From the NCBI RefSeq assembly GCF_008017545.1, contig NZ_VRTZ01000002.1, positions 372,001-436,000 on the forward strand: DNA of 64,000 nt, given 5' to 3'. Position numbers and translations under genes: made by a program. Source of the DNA: Homoserinibacter sp. GY 40078. Its GTDB lineage: Bacteria > Actinomycetota > Actinomycetes > Actinomycetales > Microbacteriaceae. Below the pieces are notes generated by a model. That model had not been told where the DNA came from, did not search any database, and saw nothing but the letters and a program-made list of their open reading frames with translations. Below are positions 8,474 to 16,813 of the stretch, one piece after another. Each line of letters opens with the position of its first letter. Within the stretch, counting starts at the first letter, position 1.

Positions 8474-11400
8474 ATGGCCTCATGGCTCTCCGCCCACCAT
8501 TCGCTCGTGGCGACTGCTACGAGCGGCACCGTCGTGGCGGCGCTCGTGGCGGCGCTCGCGGTCGTCTCGACGGGATATACCGCACAGCGGATGGATCTGA
8601 GTGATCCGTCCGTATGGGTCGCCGGTGGCGAACGCCAAGCGATCGGACGGGCGAACACACTCGTGCGCGAGCTCGACAGCGTCGTGGAGACGGATGCGGA
8701 CAGTCCGGAACTCGTCCAGGACGCCGACACCGTGCTGCTCGTCGACAGCGCGAGCGCGACGATGCGCGTCGTCGACCCGGCGACGGCGCAGCTCGGGGAG
8801 GATGTGGCGCTCCCGCCGCAGCAGCCCCGGGTGTTCCTCACGGGAGACCGGGCGGTGATCCTGGCGCGGGGAACCGGCGAGCTCTGGTTCGTCCCGATCG
8901 GCGAGCTCGAGAGCTTCGACGCATCCGTGCCGCCCACGCTCAGCCTCGGTGGTGGCGCGGTCGTCGCTGTCACGGAGTCGGGAGCCATCGTCGCGTACCT
9001 TCCTGCAGAACAGGAGCTCTGGCGGGTCGATCCCGGGTCGATCGAAGTCGACGAGCGCACCCCGATCGAGTGGGGAGCGGCCGCGCTGTCGACCGACGCG
9101 GTGCAGGTGACCGCCGCGGGCGAGAACTGGGCGGTGCTCGACACCGTGACGTCCGAGTTCGCCACCGCATCCGGGGTCAGGGACCTCGGCGACGCTCTCG
9201 GCACGGGCGCGCGCATGCAGGAGCCGGGTCCGCCGAACGCGCGGGTCCTCATCGCCGATGCGACGTCCCTCATCACCGTTCCGCTCGAGGGTGGGGATCC
9301 GCGGACTCTCGTGGATGATGCCGCGGGTGTCGCGGTCGACCCTGTCGTCGTCGACGGCTGCCGTTACGCGGCATGGAGCGGAGGGCTCGGATGGCGCGGC
9401 TGCGGTTCGGACGATCCGGAGCGATTCGAGCTCGCCGACATGCCGGGCAATCCTCGGCTCGGTTTCGCGGTGAACGGTGCGCGTGTACTGCTCAATGACG
9501 CCGACGGAGGCGCCAGCTGGGCGGTGCAGTCCTCCGGCGAGCTCATCGACAACTGGGATGAGCTGATCCGTGACGAGGATCGCCAGGAGGACCGCCCGCA
9601 GGCCGACGATGACACGCCTCCCGAGTTGGAGGAGGTGCAGCAGCCCCCCGTGGCGGTCGACGACGAGCTCGGCGCGAGGCCCGGCCGCGCGAGCGTGCTC
9701 CCGGTGCTGCTGAACGACTACGACCCGAACGGCGACGTTCTGGTGATCACGGGCTTCGACCCGATCGACGAGACGGTCGGTCGGCTCGACCTCGTGAGCC
9801 GCAATCAGCAGCTGCAGATCACCCTCGCCGACGACGCGAGCGGCGTGATCCGCTTCGGCTACACGATCAGCGATGGGCGTGGTGGCACGGCGAGCGCCTC
9901 CGTCGAGGTCACCGTGCGCGGGGACGATGAGAACTCCCCTCCGAGGGCGGTGCGCACGTCCACGGCGACGGTAGCCGCCGCAGGGCGGGTCTCGACCCAG
10001 GTGCTGGGCGACTGGTACGACCCGGATGGCGACGCGATCTACCTCACGGGCGCCGCAGTCGCCGCCCCCGACCAGGTGGGCTACAAGCCCGACGGCGTGG
10101 TGGTCTTCACCGACTCGGGCGCCGAGCTCGGAACGAAGACGGTCGCGCTCACGGTGTCCGATGGTCGCGCCCAGACCGGAGGTTCTCTCCAGGTCACGGT
10201 GCGCGAGCGCGGTCAGGTCGACATCACCGTCGAGCCGTGGGTCGCGCTCGCGACGGCGGGGGAGGAGATCACCGTCCGGCCCCTGCTGCACGTCCGCGGC
10301 GGCAATGCGACGATCCGCCTCGGGGGCGTCCCGCCCAAGTCGGGCACGACGATCACGCCGAGCTTCGAGGCGGGCACCTTCACGTTCCTCTCGGACGAGA
10401 TCCGTACCCACTACATCGAGTTCACGGTCACGGACGGCACCCAGACGGCGACGGGCTTCGTCCGGATCGACGTCACGGCGCCCGCCGACGCGTCGACTCG
10501 CCCCGTCACGGTTCCGAAGACGATCTTCATGACGGTCGACTCGACCCAGACCGTCGATCCGACCTCGACCGACATCGATCCGGCCGGTGGGGTGCTCGTC
10601 GTGACGGGAGTCACCAACATTCCGGCGGGGTCCGGTATCCGCGCCGAAGTCCTCGACCAGCGGCGCGTGCGTGTCACCCTCGCGGCGCCGCTCGACGATC
10701 CCGTGCCGATCACCTACCGCATCAGCAACGGGCTCGCGGAGGCGGAAGGCACGATCACGGTCGTGCAGATCCCGCACCCGGCGCGATTGCAGCCTCCGAT
10801 CGCCACCGACGATCAGGTCACCGTGCGGGTCGGAGACGCCATCGACATCCCCGTTCTCGACAACGACGAGCAGCCCGACGGCGAGGAGATCGCGCTGCTG
10901 CCCGACCTCGCGCAGGATGTCCCCGAGGACGCCGGTCTGCTCTTCGTATCCGGCGATCGGCTTCGCTATCTCGCGCCCCAGACGGCAGGAAACTACTCGG
11001 CCGTCTACGCCATCGAAGGACCGGACGGCCAGATCGCCCAAGCTCAGGTGCTCATCTCGGTGCGCGAGCGCAACGCGGCCACGAACAACCCGCCGTTGCC
11101 GCTCACCGTCACGGCGCGCGTGCTCGCCGGGCAGTCGGTGCGCATCGACATCCCGACGAGCGGAATCGATCCCGACGGCGATGCGGTGCAGCTGATCGGT
11201 CAGACGACAAACCCGGAGAAGGGCAACGTCGTGGGTGTCGAGGGCTCGACGATCGAGTATCAGGCGGGGGACTACTCCTCCGGGACCGACGTGTTCCAGT
11301 ACGCGGTCGTCGACGGCCTCGGCGCGCGTGCCACGGGCACCGTGCGCATCGGTATCTCGCCCGCCCTCGACGGGGCGAGGAACCCGGTCGCCAATTTCGA

Positions 11401-14400
11401 CGCCGTGACCGTCCGGCCGGGCGGCACCGTGTCGGTGCAGGCGCTGCTGAACGACTCCGACCCGGACGGCAGCCCGCTGCGGATCCGGCAGGTCGAGCCG
11501 AACGGCGAAGGCATCGTGGCCGAGATCGTCGGCGACGACGTAGTGCGCATCACACCCCCGACGGCGTCCGGCGACTACAGCGTCGTGTACACGATCGAGA
11601 ACGAGACGGGCGGCACGAGCTCGAACTTCATCCGGGTCACCGTCTCGCCCGACGCCCCGCTCGCTCGTCCCACTGTGAGCGACACCGTGTTGAGCGTCGC
11701 AGACGTCCTCGAGCGGACGACGGTCGACGTCTCAGTGCTCGATCGGGTCTTCTTCGCCGACGGCGACGTTCAGGACCTGAGGGTCGAGCTGGTGCCCGGG
11801 TACAGCGAGTCGGCCGAGGTGCTCTCGGACAAGCGGGTGCGTGTGACGATCGGCGATCGCAGCCAGATCATCCCGTTCGCGGTCGTCCGCCCGGATGACC
11901 CGAGCATCCGCGCGTACGCCTTCATCCGGGTTCCCGGCTACGACGATGCCCTTCCGCAGGTCAACCCGAAGGCGCCTCTGCTGAAGGTCGAGTCGGAGTC
12001 CACACTGAGGATCGACCTGACCCGCTACGTCGTCGCACTCGGCGGGCAGACGGTTCGTCTCACCGACTCGAGCACCGTACGCGCGACGCACTCCGATGGG
12101 GGCAGTCTCGTCGTCGACGAGAGCACCCTCCAGTTCACGTCCGCGGACCGATATTGGGGTCCCGCGTCGATCAGCTTCGAAGTCACGGACGGCACATCGG
12201 CGAGCGATCCCGACGGGCACGTGACGACCCTGTCGCTTCCGATCGACGTGACCCCCCGTGAGAACCAGCCTCCGGTGTTCACGGGAGGCGTCGTCGAGTT
12301 CGAGCCCGGGCAGGACAAGGAGCTCGACCTCGTCAAGCTCACGAAGTACCCCTACGACGACGACATCGACGAGCTCACCTACACGGTGCTCGATCCTCTG
12401 CCGTCGGGCTTCAGCTACCGCCTCAACGGGCAGCGACTGCTGCTGACGGCGGATCCCTCGGCGGTGAAGGGGTCGACGACAACCATCACGCTCGGTGTGC
12501 GCGACGCACTCAACGAAGGCCAGAGCGGGCGGATCCAGCTGCGCGTCGTTCCCTCGACTCGGCCGCTCGCCCAGCCGATCGCCGACCGCGCGGTCGCCCA
12601 GCGGGGCGAGACGACCTCCATCGACGTGCTCGCCAACGACGCGTCCACCAATCCGTTCCCCGACGTCCCGCTTCGGGTCGTCGACATCCGCGGGTTGAGC
12701 GGCGACGGCCTGCCGCCGGGTGTCCGTGTCACGCCGAGCGCCGATCGCTCGCGTCTGACCGTCACCGTCTCCGACTCGGCGGAGCCGATCGACACGACCC
12801 TCCAGTACAAGCTCGCCGATGCCACGGGCGATCCGGACCGGATGGTGTGGGGCCTCGTGACGATCTCCGTGCAGGACGTGCCCGATCCGGTCACCGGGCT
12901 CCGCGTGGTCGAGTTCGGCGATCGGTTCCTCCGGCTCTCCTGGTCGGCGGGTCTGTTCAACAATTCGCCGATCAGCGAGTTCCGGGTGACTCTCGCCGAT
13001 CCCGCGTCCGGCTCGCCCATCTCGACCACGAGCTGTGCGGTGACGGTCGCATGCACGGTCTCCACGCCGGGCAACGGGCCCTCGAACGCGGTGCGGATCT
13101 CGGTGGTCGCCGTCAACGCGATCGGCGAGTCGGAGCCGACCGCGCTCGTCGGCTCCATCTGGTCGGACGTGATCCCGCCCCCGCCCGACTCGGTCGCGGC
13201 GACGCCCGTCTCCCACGGGTTGCGCGTGACGTGGCGCAAGCCCTCCTCGGGGTCGGGCAGTCCCATCGACAACTACGTGATCACCGTCGGCGGGCAGTCA
13301 GTGACCCTCCCCGTCTCGGAGGGTGACCCGGTCGGGACGAGCTACGCACGAACGATCACGAGCCCGGGTATCGCGAACGGCAGCGCCGTGGCGTACACCG
13401 TGAGCGCTCGGAACAAGGCGCCGAACTCCCTTGCGACCTGGAACCAGGCGGGCGGATCGGGCACACCCGCGGGAGCGCCGATCTCGACCGCGAGCCCCAC
13501 GGCCACCGCTTCAACGACAGACGGAACGACCGCCAGCGTCTCGTGGTCGGGCGCGTTCGACGACAACGGCAAGGCCTTCGCCGCGTTCTACGTCGTGCGT
13601 CACGCAGGATCGACCCCCAGCTGCACCGTGACCGGTGTCGACGACGGCAACCCCCAGCTCGACGAGCCCACCGGATCCAACGTCCAGAAGCTTGCCGGCA
13701 GCGCCCGCACGGCCACGTTCACGGGGCTCTCGCCCGACACGACCTACACCTTCACGGTGTTCGCGTACAACGGGCAGGGATGCACCGGATCGAGCCCGGT
13801 CACCGCCACTCCGCGCGCCGCGCCGGGGAACGTGGCGTCGGTCACGACCTCGCCGCCGAGCTTCCGCGATGGTTACCTGTGGGACTTCCGGCTCGTCTCG
13901 GCCTCGATCCCGAGCGGATCCGCCGACGTCGACGGCTACATCTACCGACTGAGCGGTGGCAGCACCGACACCTCGACCTCGGACATCATCGATCTCGGCG
14001 ACTACCTGACCGCTGGGACGACCCACTACGGCAACGACATCAGCGTGCAGGTGAAGGCCTGCAAGAGTTATGACGGCGGGGAACTGACGCTCTGCAGCCC
14101 GAACTGGTCTCCCGCGCAGCATCTCGGGCGGCCGGTGAGCATCCAGGTCACCGGCCTGCAGGCGATCGTCACCTCCGACCCCGTCCCCGCGGGCGACCCG
14201 GGCCAGGGCTACTGGAGCTGGACGAGCGGACCCGCGGAAGCCACCGGCGACGGACGCGGCTACGACTCGGTGAGCTTCACCTGCGGCGACGCCGACACCT
14301 CCGACAGCGACAAGATCTGCGAGGTCGTCGGATCCGGACCGCTCGGTACGAGTTATCCCGACCTGGTGGTGTCGGTCGAGGCGAACGGCGCCGTGTATAC

Positions 14401-14434
14401 GCGAACATACTCGTGGAACGACACCCCCCAGTGA
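8474..14434 (+). CDS. Giant Ig-like/Fn3 repeat surface protein (1,986 residues)
   Basis: A very large membrane-anchored or exported protein starting 1 base after the kinase stop. An N-terminal hydrophobic segment (about residues 14-37) acts as signal anchor or signal peptide. Residues about 60-350 look like beta-propeller blades (repeated short strands such as VLLVDSASATMRVVD and TELWFVP-like blocks). An acidic linker precedes about ten tandem domains of roughly 95-100 residues. Several start with P-x-A-x-D-D and contain N-D-x-D-P-x-G-D, for example VAVDDELG at 394 and LLNDYDPNGDVL, as in Ig-like/cadherin-like 'tandem-95' repeats that often bind calcium. From about residue 1470 three to four fibronectin type III domains follow (LRVVEFGDRFLRLSWSAG; GLRVTWRKPSSGSGSPI). 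There is no LPXTG tail. It may be the cargo or main structural part of the locus. Confidence 0.85.
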   Translation: MASWLSAHHSLVATATSGTVVAALVAALAVVSTGYTAQRMDLSDPSVWVAGGERQAIGRANTLVRELDSVVETDADSPELVQDADTVLLVDSASATMRVVDPATAQLGEDVALPPQQPRVFLTGDRAVILARGTGELWFVPIGELESFDASVPPTLSLGGGAVVAVTESGAIVAYLPAEQELWRVDPGSIEVDERTPIEWGAAALSTDAVQVTAAGENWAVLDTVTSEFATASGVRDLGDALGTGARMQEPGPPNARVLIADATSLITVPLEGGDPRTLVDDAAGVAVDPVVVDGCRYAAWSGGLGWRGCGSDDPERFELADMPGNPRLGFAVNGARVLLNDADGGASWAVQSSGELIDNWDELIRDEDRQEDRPQADDDTPPELEEVQQPPVAVDDELGARPGRASVLPVLLNDYDPNGDVLVITGFDPIDETVGRLDLVSRNQQLQITLADDASGVIRFGYTISDGRGGTASASVEVTVRGDDENSPPRAVRTSTATVAAAGRVSTQVLGDWYDPDGDAIYLTGAAVAAPDQVGYKPDGVVVFTDSGAELGTKTVALTVSDGRAQTGGSLQVTVRERGQVDITVEPWVALATAGEEITVRPLLHVRGGNATIRLGGVPPKSGTTITPSFEAGTFTFLSDEIRTHYIEFTVTDGTQTATGFVRIDVTAPADASTRPVTVPKTIFMTVDSTQTVDPTSTDIDPAGGVLVVTGVTNIPAGSGIRAEVLDQRRVRVTLAAPLDDPVPITYRISNGLAEAEGTITVVQIPHPARLQPPIATDDQVTVRVGDAIDIPVLDNDEQPDGEEIALLPDLAQDVPEDAGLLFVSGDRLRYLAPQTAGNYSAVYAIEGPDGQIAQAQVLISVRERNAATNNPPLPLTVTARVLAGQSVRIDIPTSGIDPDGDAVQLIGQTTNPEKGNVVGVEGSTIEYQAGDYSSGTDVFQYAVVDGLGARATGTVRIGISPALDGARNPVANFDAVTVRPGGTVSVQALLNDSDPDGSPLRIRQVEPNGEGIVAEIVGDDVVRITPPTASGDYSVVYTIENETGGTSSNFIRVTVSPDAPLARPTVSDTVLSVADVLERTTVDVSVLDRVFFADGDVQDLRVELVPGYSESAEVLSDKRVRVTIGDRSQIIPFAVVRPDDPSIRAYAFIRVPGYDDALPQVNPKAPLLKVESESTLRIDLTRYVVALGGQTVRLTDSSTVRATHSDGGSLVVDESTLQFTSADRYWGPASISFEVTDGTSASDPDGHVTTLSLPIDVTPRENQPPVFTGGVVEFEPGQDKELDLVKLTKYPYDDDIDELTYTVLDPLPSGFSYRLNGQRLLLTADPSAVKGSTTTITLGVRDALNEGQSGRIQLRVVPSTRPLAQPIADRAVAQRGETTSIDVLANDASTNPFPDVPLRVVDIRGLSGDGLPPGVRVTPSADRSRLTVTVSDSAEPIDTTLQYKLADATGDPDRMVWGLVTISVQDVPDPVTGLRVVEFGDRFLRLSWSAGLFNNSPISEFRVTLADPASGSPISTTSCAVTVACTVSTPGNGPSNAVRISVVAVNAIGESEPTALVGSIWSDVIPPPPDSVAATPVSHGLRVTWRKPSSGSGSPIDNYVITVGGQSVTLPVSEGDPVGTSYARTITSPGIANGSAVAYTVSARNKAPNSLATWNQAGGSGTPAGAPISTASPTATASTTDGTTASVSWSGAFDDNGKAFAAFYVVRHAGSTPSCTVTGVDDGNPQLDEPTGSNVQKLAGSARTATFTGLSPDTTYTFTVFAYNGQGCTGSSPVTATPRAAPGNVASVTTSPPSFRDGYLWDFRLVSASIPSGSADVDGYIYRLSGGSTDTSTSDIIDLGDYLTAGTTHYGNDISVQVKACKSYDGGELTLCSPNWSPAQHLGRPVSIQVTGLQAIVTSDPVPAGDPGQGYWSWTSGPAEATGDGRGYDSVSFTCGDADTSDSDKICEVVGSGPLGTSYPDLVVSVEANGAVYTRTYSWNDTPQ

Positions 14435-14471
14435 ATCCGAACGACTGCGCACCCGTGAGAGGACTACCCAC

Positions 14472-15443
14472 ATGACGATGACGCCCGAACAGGCGAGCAG
14501 CTTCCACGAGACGTTCGGACGTCTCGTCTCGGGGGTCGAACAGGTGCTGCTCGGCAAGACCTTCGTCGTACGCCTGGGGTTCATCGCCCTCTTCAGCGAG
14601 GGTCATCTGCTGCTCGAGGACTTCCCCGGTACGGGAAAGACGTCGCTCGCCCGCGCGATCGCTCAGAGCGTCGATGGCACGAGCAACCGCGTCCAGTTCA
14701 CGCCTGACCTGCTGCCCGGAGACATCACGGGTGTCAGCATCTACGACCAGCGCACGGGCGAATTCGACTTCCATCGCGGTCCGGTGTTTGCGAACATCGT
14801 GCTCGCGGACGAGATCAACCGGGCGAGCCCGAAGACTCAGGCCGCGCTCCTCGAAGTGATGGAGGAAGGGCGGGTCACCGTCGACGGAGCCACCCACCCC
14901 GTCGGCGCACCCTTCATGGTGATCGCCACCCAGAACCCGATCGAACAGGCCGGCACCTACCGGCTCCCCGAGGCGCAGCTCGACCGCTTCCTGCTGAAGG
15001 CATCGATCGGTTATCCCGATCACGCATCGACCGTGCGGATCCTCGAGGGCGCGGGCGTGCGTGCGCACGACACCATCGTCCCGGCCGTCATCTCGGCCCG
15101 GGAGGTCGTCGAGCTCGCGGCGCTCGTGCGGACCGTGCACGTCGACCCGTCGATCAACGACTACGTTTCGCGGCTCACCGAGGCCACCCGCTCCGCGACC
15201 GAAGTGCGGCTCGGGGCGAGCGTACGCGGCGCCCTCGCGCTCATCCGGGCCGCCAAGACGCTCGCCGCGGCGAGTGGCCGCCACTATGTCGTGCCGGACG
15301 ACATCAAGTCGCTCGCCGAGCCCGTCCTCGGGCACCGGCTGCTGCTCGACCCCGAGGCGGAGTTCGACGGCGTGACGGCCTCGAGCATCATGTCGCAGCT
15401 TCTGCTCGAGACGCCTCCGCCCAGCGATCGGCAGGCTGTGTGA
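14472..15443 (+). CDS. MoxR-type AAA+ ATPase
   Basis: A 323-residue MoxR-family AAA+ ATPase with Walker A FPGTGKTSLA (residues 51-60), Walker B NIVLADEINRASPKTQ (108-123), sensor region ATQNPIEQAGTYRLPEAQLDRF and the C-terminal lid helix bundle. MoxR proteins act as chaperones that activate or assemble partners, usually with a DUF58 or von Willebrand A protein encoded next to them, as here. It begins 37 bases after the giant gene with a GAGAGGA ribosome binding site. Its stop overlaps the DUF58 gene start (GTGA). The client is inferred to be the envelope complex of this locus. Confidence 0.92.
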   Translation: MTMTPEQASSFHETFGRLVSGVEQVLLGKTFVVRLGFIALFSEGHLLLEDFPGTGKTSLARAIAQSVDGTSNRVQFTPDLLPGDITGVSIYDQRTGEFDFHRGPVFANIVLADEINRASPKTQAALLEVMEEGRVTVDGATHPVGAPFMVIATQNPIEQAGTYRLPEAQLDRFLLKASIGYPDHASTVRILEGAGVRAHDTIVPAVISAREVVELAALVRTVHVDPSINDYVSRLTEATRSATEVRLGASVRGALALIRAAKTLAAASGRHYVVPDDIKSLAEPVLGHRLLLDPEAEFDGVTASSIMSQLLLETPPPSDRQAV

Positions 15444-16813
15444 CCTCTCGCAGCCGCACCCCGTCGCGCGAGACGACGCCGACGGCCGAGATCTCCGGGC
15501 TCACCAACACGCGTGCCCGGATCGTCGGCGCGCGCACCGGTGTGCTCGCCGACACGGTCGTCGAGATCGTCCGGCTCGCGCGCGCCGTGTCGGAGGCGTT
15601 CGGCCGAATCGGGCGGCGTCTCGGCGGGGTGGTCACGCCGGTGGGGTGGGTCGTGCTCGCGCTCATCCCGGTGGCGCTCGTGGCCGGCTACAGCCTCGGC
15701 TGGCTCGAACTCGTCGCCGTCGGGTGGGCGTCGCTGGCGCTCTCGCTGATCGCGGGGGCTGTACTGGTGGGCCGTGCACCGTTCCGCATGGCTCTCGACC
15801 TCCCGCACCGCCGTGCGGTGGTGGGGGAGCCGGCGCGCGGCTCCGTCGAGGTGCGTAACCCCAGCTCGCGGCGCACACTCGGCGCCGTGCTCGAGATTCC
15901 CGTTGGCGACGGGGTCGTCGAGGTCGCCATCCCCGGTCTGCGGCGCGGACGCTCCCAGGTGCAGGAGTTTCAGATCCCGACCCAGCGACGCGGCGTGGTG
16001 CAGGTCGGGCCGGTGCGCACCGTGCGCGGCGATCCGCTCGGCATCGTGCGTCGTGAGATCGTGTGGACGCCGTCGCGCGAGCTCGTGGTGCATCCGCGAA
16101 CGATCGGCATGCCGTCGACGAGCACCGGACTCATTCGCGACCTCGAGGGATCTCCGACCCGCGACCTCACCTCGAGCGATGTCGCCTTCCACGCCCTCCG
16201 GGAGTATCAGGCGGGCGACGACCGTCGGCACATCCACTGGCGGTCGACCGCGAAGACGGGCACCTACATGGTGCGCCAGTTCGAACAGACCCGACGCAGC
16301 CATCTCGTCGTGGCGCTGAGCCTCGCGACCCACGACTTCACCGATGCCGACGAGTTCGAGCTCGCGGTGAGTGTGGCCGGATCGCTGGGCGTGCAGGCGG
16401 TGCGCGACGGACGGACGGTCTCCGTCGTCGTGTCGGCACTGACGCCGGAGTTCGCCAAGCGCCGTGTGGTGGCCGTTCGCCCTCTTGCCGTGCACTCGCC
16501 CGAGCGGCTGCTCGACGACCTCGCGGTCGTCGAGGCCGACGTCAACGGGCTGCCGCTGAGGGACGTCGCCCGAGTCGTCGCCGACGACACCCCCGGCGTC
16601 TCGATCGCCTTCCTCGTGTGCGGATCGCGCACGAGCGCTCAGGAGTTGCGTGCGTGCGCGGCGCGCTTCCCCCCGGACGTCGAGGTTGTCGCGGTCGTGT
16701 GCGATCCGGAGGCCGAGCCCGGGCTCCGGCGGATCGCGGGCCTCCGCGTGCTCACGATCGGCTACCTCGACGAGCTGAGGCTCGCCCTCGCTCGATCGGC
16801 GGCGGTGGCATGA
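15440..16813 (+). CDS. DUF58 family membrane protein, MoxR partner
   Basis: A 457-residue protein with two adjacent membrane segments near residues 70-112 followed by a beta-rich region and the DUF58 core. The signature REYQAGDDRRHIHWRSTAKT (about 253-272) matches the conserved 'Y-x-x-G-D-x-x-R-x-I-x-W-x-x-S-A-x' motif of DUF58, which adopts a vWA-like fold. The GTG start overlaps the moxR stop by 4 bases and its own stop overlaps the next gene (ATGA). DUF58 proteins commonly occur with MoxR and a transglutaminase-like membrane protein in the same order as here, and are thought to form a MoxR-remodelled membrane complex. Its exact role is unknown. Confidence 0.88.
   Translation: MTSRSRTPSRETTPTAEISGLTNTRARIVGARTGVLADTVVEIVRLARAVSEAFGRIGRRLGGVVTPVGWVVLALIPVALVAGYSLGWLELVAVGWASLALSLIAGAVLVGRAPFRMALDLPHRRAVVGEPARGSVEVRNPSSRRTLGAVLEIPVGDGVVEVAIPGLRRGRSQVQEFQIPTQRRGVVQVGPVRTVRGDPLGIVRREIVWTPSRELVVHPRTIGMPSTSTGLIRDLEGSPTRDLTSSDVAFHALREYQAGDDRRHIHWRSTAKTGTYMVRQFEQTRRSHLVVALSLATHDFTDADEFELAVSVAGSLGVQAVRDGRTVSVVVSALTPEFAKRRVVAVRPLAVHSPERLLDDLAVVEADVNGLPLRDVARVVADDTPGVSIAFLVCGSRTSAQELRACAARFPPDVEVVAVVCDPEAEPGLRRIAGLRVLTIGYLDELRLALARSAAVA

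Noticed and set aside
6640-11041. Two long minus-strand open frames over the phosphatase, kinase and giant gene
   Set aside because: Composition is Arg/Gly/Asp-rich with no motif, and the opposite strand encodes recognised domains throughout.
16063-16809. In-frame N-terminal extension of the transglutaminase-fold protein
   Set aside because: The extension is Arg/Pro-rich and lies over the DUF58 gene; ATG 16810 with the ATGA overlap fits the locus.
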